Below are positions 6,586 through 7,980 of a DNA stretch of 7,980 nt, in pieces. Source of the stretch: Helicobacteraceae bacterium (GTDB lineage Bacteria > Campylobacterota > Campylobacteria > Campylobacterales > Sulfurimonadaceae); NCBI GenBank assembly GCA_027056525.1, contig JALUKO010000275.1:1-7980 (forward strand). The letters run 5' to 3'. Position 1 is the stretch's first letter. The number at the start of each line of letters is the position of its first letter. The translations under genes and the position numbers were made by a program. The notes under the pieces were generated by a model. That model made no database searches and was not told where the DNA came from. It worked only from the letters and a program-made list of their open reading frames with translations.

Positions 6586-7301
6586 TAAAAATCATACTTC
6601 TGTATATTTTGTGGCGGTACAGAATCATACTCATAAGAGAGTTTAAAGCTTAAATAAAGCCTTTCATAAATATTGAGCTTGAGTTGAAGCTTATGTGATT
6701 GGATATAGTCTGCAACGTGAGAGATCATTGGCTGGTAGTAAAATGTATAGGTAAAGAGTGCACCGTTTGCAAATGTTCTTGTATAGGCAAGATAGGTATT
6801 TAAGATAATATTGTTCTCAATGGGGTCAGCGGAGGTGTAGCTGATATGCTCATAGAAACTACCGATACCAAAATAACCTTTAGCATTTTGCTCAGTATCA
6901 AAAACTTTAAATCGCAATCCCGCACCTGCCAGTGTTCTTTCTCTAATAAGTTTAAATTTATTGTTTTGAACCTGCCCAAGCAGCTCTGTACGAATATTTT
7001 CTTTTGTCAGAGCATGTATGTAGCGAATGTGCATAAAAAGCTTGTTTGTATTTTCTATGCTGTTGGATTTGCCGTATTCTCCGGAGAGTTCACCCCATGT
7101 AACATAGGTTTTGTTGTTGTCATAAGAGAGTCTTGCCCCTGCTTTGTAGTTGTCTCTGTCGGTGTTTCCTCTTTTGGTCTCAAGTGAAGCGTTGATTTTA
7201 GTGTGAAGACCCGGATTTTCCCCTATCTCTACGGGTGTTATTGAGATGAGAGCAAAGAGATACTGAGTTGTAAGTAGTAAAAATACAAGTATGGTTTTCA
7301 T
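6555..7301 (-). CDS. DUF481-like outer-membrane beta-barrel protein
   Basis: The protein has 248 residues. A signal peptide (about 1-17, MKTILVFLLLTTQYLFA) is followed by INASLETKRGNTDRDNY (36-52), the G-N-T-D opening of DUF481 (YdiY-like, salt-induced) proteins. The rest alternates hydrophobic and polar residues in beta-strand fashion and ends in Phe (AFIFEF), a common outer-membrane assembly signal. The function of this family is unknown; it is predicted to form an outer-membrane barrel. The gene lies 65 bp downstream of a second DUF481 gene on the same strand, suggesting an old duplication, though this copy is more divergent. No SD precedes the ATG at 7301; TATACT lies 7 nt upstream. Its 3' end overlaps the MFS gene by 31 bp, so antisense interference is possible. 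Confidence 0.72.
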   Translation of the reverse strand: MKTILVFLLLTTQYLFALISITPVEIGENPGLHTKINASLETKRGNTDRDNYKAGARLSYDNNKTYVTWGELSGEYGKSNSIENTNKLFMHIRYIHALTKENIRTELLGQVQNNKFKLIRERTLAGAGLRFKVFDTEQNAKGYFGIGSFYEHISYTSADPIENNIILNTYLAYTRTFANGALFTYTFYYQPMISHVADYIQSHKLQLKLNIYERLYLSFKLSYEYDSVPPQNIQKYDFYQETAFIFEF

Positions 7302-7308
7302 GTTTGCA

Positions 7309-7314
7309 AGTATA
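7309..7314 (-). promoter_or_regulatory. Possible -10 box just before the second DUF481 gene
   Basis: TATACT on the minus strand is separated from the ATG at 7301 by only 7 nt (TGCAAAC), and a CTTTTTCGA T-rich stretch lies directly upstream. A start at about 7302 would give an essentially leaderless mRNA, consistent with the missing SD. The -35 region does not match consensus, so this is tentative. Confidence 0.35.
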
Positions 7315-7329
7315 TCGAAAAAGTTGTTG

Positions 7330-7352
7330 CTATCGGGCGTTTTTCCCGATAG
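7330..7352 (-). terminator. Hairpin between the tandem DUF481 genes
   Basis: Perfect 8-bp arms CTATCGGG (7330-7337) and CCCGATAG (7345-7352) enclose a 7-nt loop, 14 nt beyond the stop of the upstream gene. On the minus strand the stem is followed, after CAACAA C, by a T5 run, so it is an acceptable but imperfect intrinsic terminator. It could also cause partial read-through and lower expression of the downstream DUF481 gene. Confidence 0.55.
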
Positions 7353-7366
7353 TAGCAGATCACTGA

Positions 7367-7980
7367 TTAGTAGTCAATGATTAAGTTAGCTGTAAAAGTT
7401 CTGTCTGTATATTCCTTAGTCGGTGCAGGAGTATTGACATAATCTACTTTGTAGCTAAGACCGGCTGAAAGAATATCAGAGAGCTTGCTTGTTAGTGAAG
7501 TTTTTGAATATGCGAAGTAGTTTTCAGAATCACTGAAGTCTGCTCTATAGCTTAACTCTTGAAAGAATTTCAGGTCTTTGAGAAGTTGCTTGTCATAAAA
7601 AGCAGCCAGTCTGTATGCTGTGTATTCGTTTGTTTCTTTAGAAACTTTGAATTTGTCTTTTGCATATAAAATGTTCGCTTCAAAGTTCAAGTTCTGTTCT
7701 GCTGACTTCATCGCTGTATATTTTGCAGCCGGACCGGTATAGAGTTGGTAGTCATAACTTGAGAATCTGTCTTGCTTGAACCCTAGCAGGTAACCAAATG
7801 CAAGTTTTGGTGTAACAGAATAGTCATAGTTGAGTTCTGCAGTGTATTTGTTTTTGTTTTCAATATCATCATTTGTCGCATACTGTGCATCTACAGTAAA
7901 GGCAAACATATGTTTTCCCCAGTTCTTTTTTGCTGAAGCATCAAGGTTGAATGTTTGTGTTCTTGTATTTCCCTGCGTAT
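7367..7980 (-). CDS. DUF481 (YdiY-like) outer-membrane protein, 5' end cut by window edge
   Basis: The minus-strand frame is open from the window edge to the TAA at 7367-7369, giving 203 visible residues. The internal Met at 7909 is not the start: the frame upstream encodes TQGNTRTQTFNLDASAKKNW, the conserved GNT opening strand of DUF481. Further family features are YDYSVTPKLAFGYLLGFKQD, then YTGPAAKY, and alternating strands to a terminal Tyr (ANLIIDY), an outer-membrane assembly signal. Only the signal peptide and a short N-terminal portion should be missing. The family is a predicted outer-membrane barrel, induced by salt in some bacteria, with no defined activity. It sits upstream of a second DUF481 gene, with a hairpin between them. 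Confidence 0.82.
   Translation of the reverse strand, partial: TQGNTRTQTFNLDASAKKNWGKHMFAFTVDAQYATNDDIENKNKYTAELNYDYSVTPKLAFGYLLGFKQDRFSSYDYQLYTGPAAKYTAMKSAEQNLNFEANILYAKDKFKVSKETNEYTAYRLAAFYDKQLLKDLKFFQELSYRADFSDSENYFAYSKTSLTSKLSDILSAGLSYKVDYVNTPAPTKEYTDRTFTANLIIDY

Noticed and set aside
6846..7187. Plus-strand ORF opposite the DUF481 gene
   Set aside because: It is antisense to a signal-peptide-bearing barrel protein with a consistent beta-strand pattern; it has no domain of its own.
7367..7909. Start codon of the right-hand DUF481 gene at 7909
   Set aside because: The frame stays open upstream to the window edge and encodes the conserved GNT strand, so this Met is internal.

Overview
The window looks like chromosome from a free-living, AT-rich member of the Campylobacterota (Sulfurimonas/Sulfuricurvum type). 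This is inferred from the protein character, not from a search. The chemoreceptor and its separate PAS partner resemble the CetA/CetB energy-taxis pair of Campylobacter. Genes are tightly packed, with 4-nt and 29-nt overlaps, several starts lack a clear Shine-Dalgarno site, and -10 boxes stand without good -35 boxes. I see no mobile element, tRNA, rRNA or CRISPR array, and no gene-free stretch longer than about 200 bp.

Layout. (1) Positions 1-1746, minus strand: a lapG-lapD pair. lapG encodes a periplasmic cysteine protease with the Cys/His/Asp triad and a DCED calcium motif. lapD encodes its inner-membrane c-di-GMP-responsive regulator and runs off the left edge. (2) 1813-3312, minus: a B12-binding/radical SAM protein of the DUF4080 type, with an extended -10 box almost touching its ATG and an inverted repeat just upstream. 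(3) 3512-5405, minus: a two-gene operon of an Aer/CetB-like PAS protein followed, with overlap, by a chemoreceptor that has no periplasmic domain and ends in a zinc-binding CZB domain. A 16-bp perfect hairpin follows the receptor stop codon. (4) 5473-6585, plus: a 12-helix MFS transporter, divergent from the PAS gene across a 67-bp spacer in which two opposed -10 boxes overlap. (5) 6555-7980, minus: two tandem DUF481 (YdiY-like) outer-membrane beta-barrel proteins. The second converges on and overlaps the MFS gene by 31 bp. The first is cut by the right edge.

How they fit together. LapG/LapD should set surface-adhesin retention according to c-di-GMP: attach or release. The PAS/receptor pair should set swimming direction according to redox or energy state, with CZB adding zinc or oxidant sensitivity. 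Both act on the choice between moving and settling. The radical SAM, MFS and DUF481 genes have no evident tie to these systems. No wholly new system is apparent. The points most worth following are the split Aer-like receptor fused to CZB, the Lap module in this phylum whose adhesin and exporter must lie elsewhere, and the promoter architecture of the radical SAM gene.
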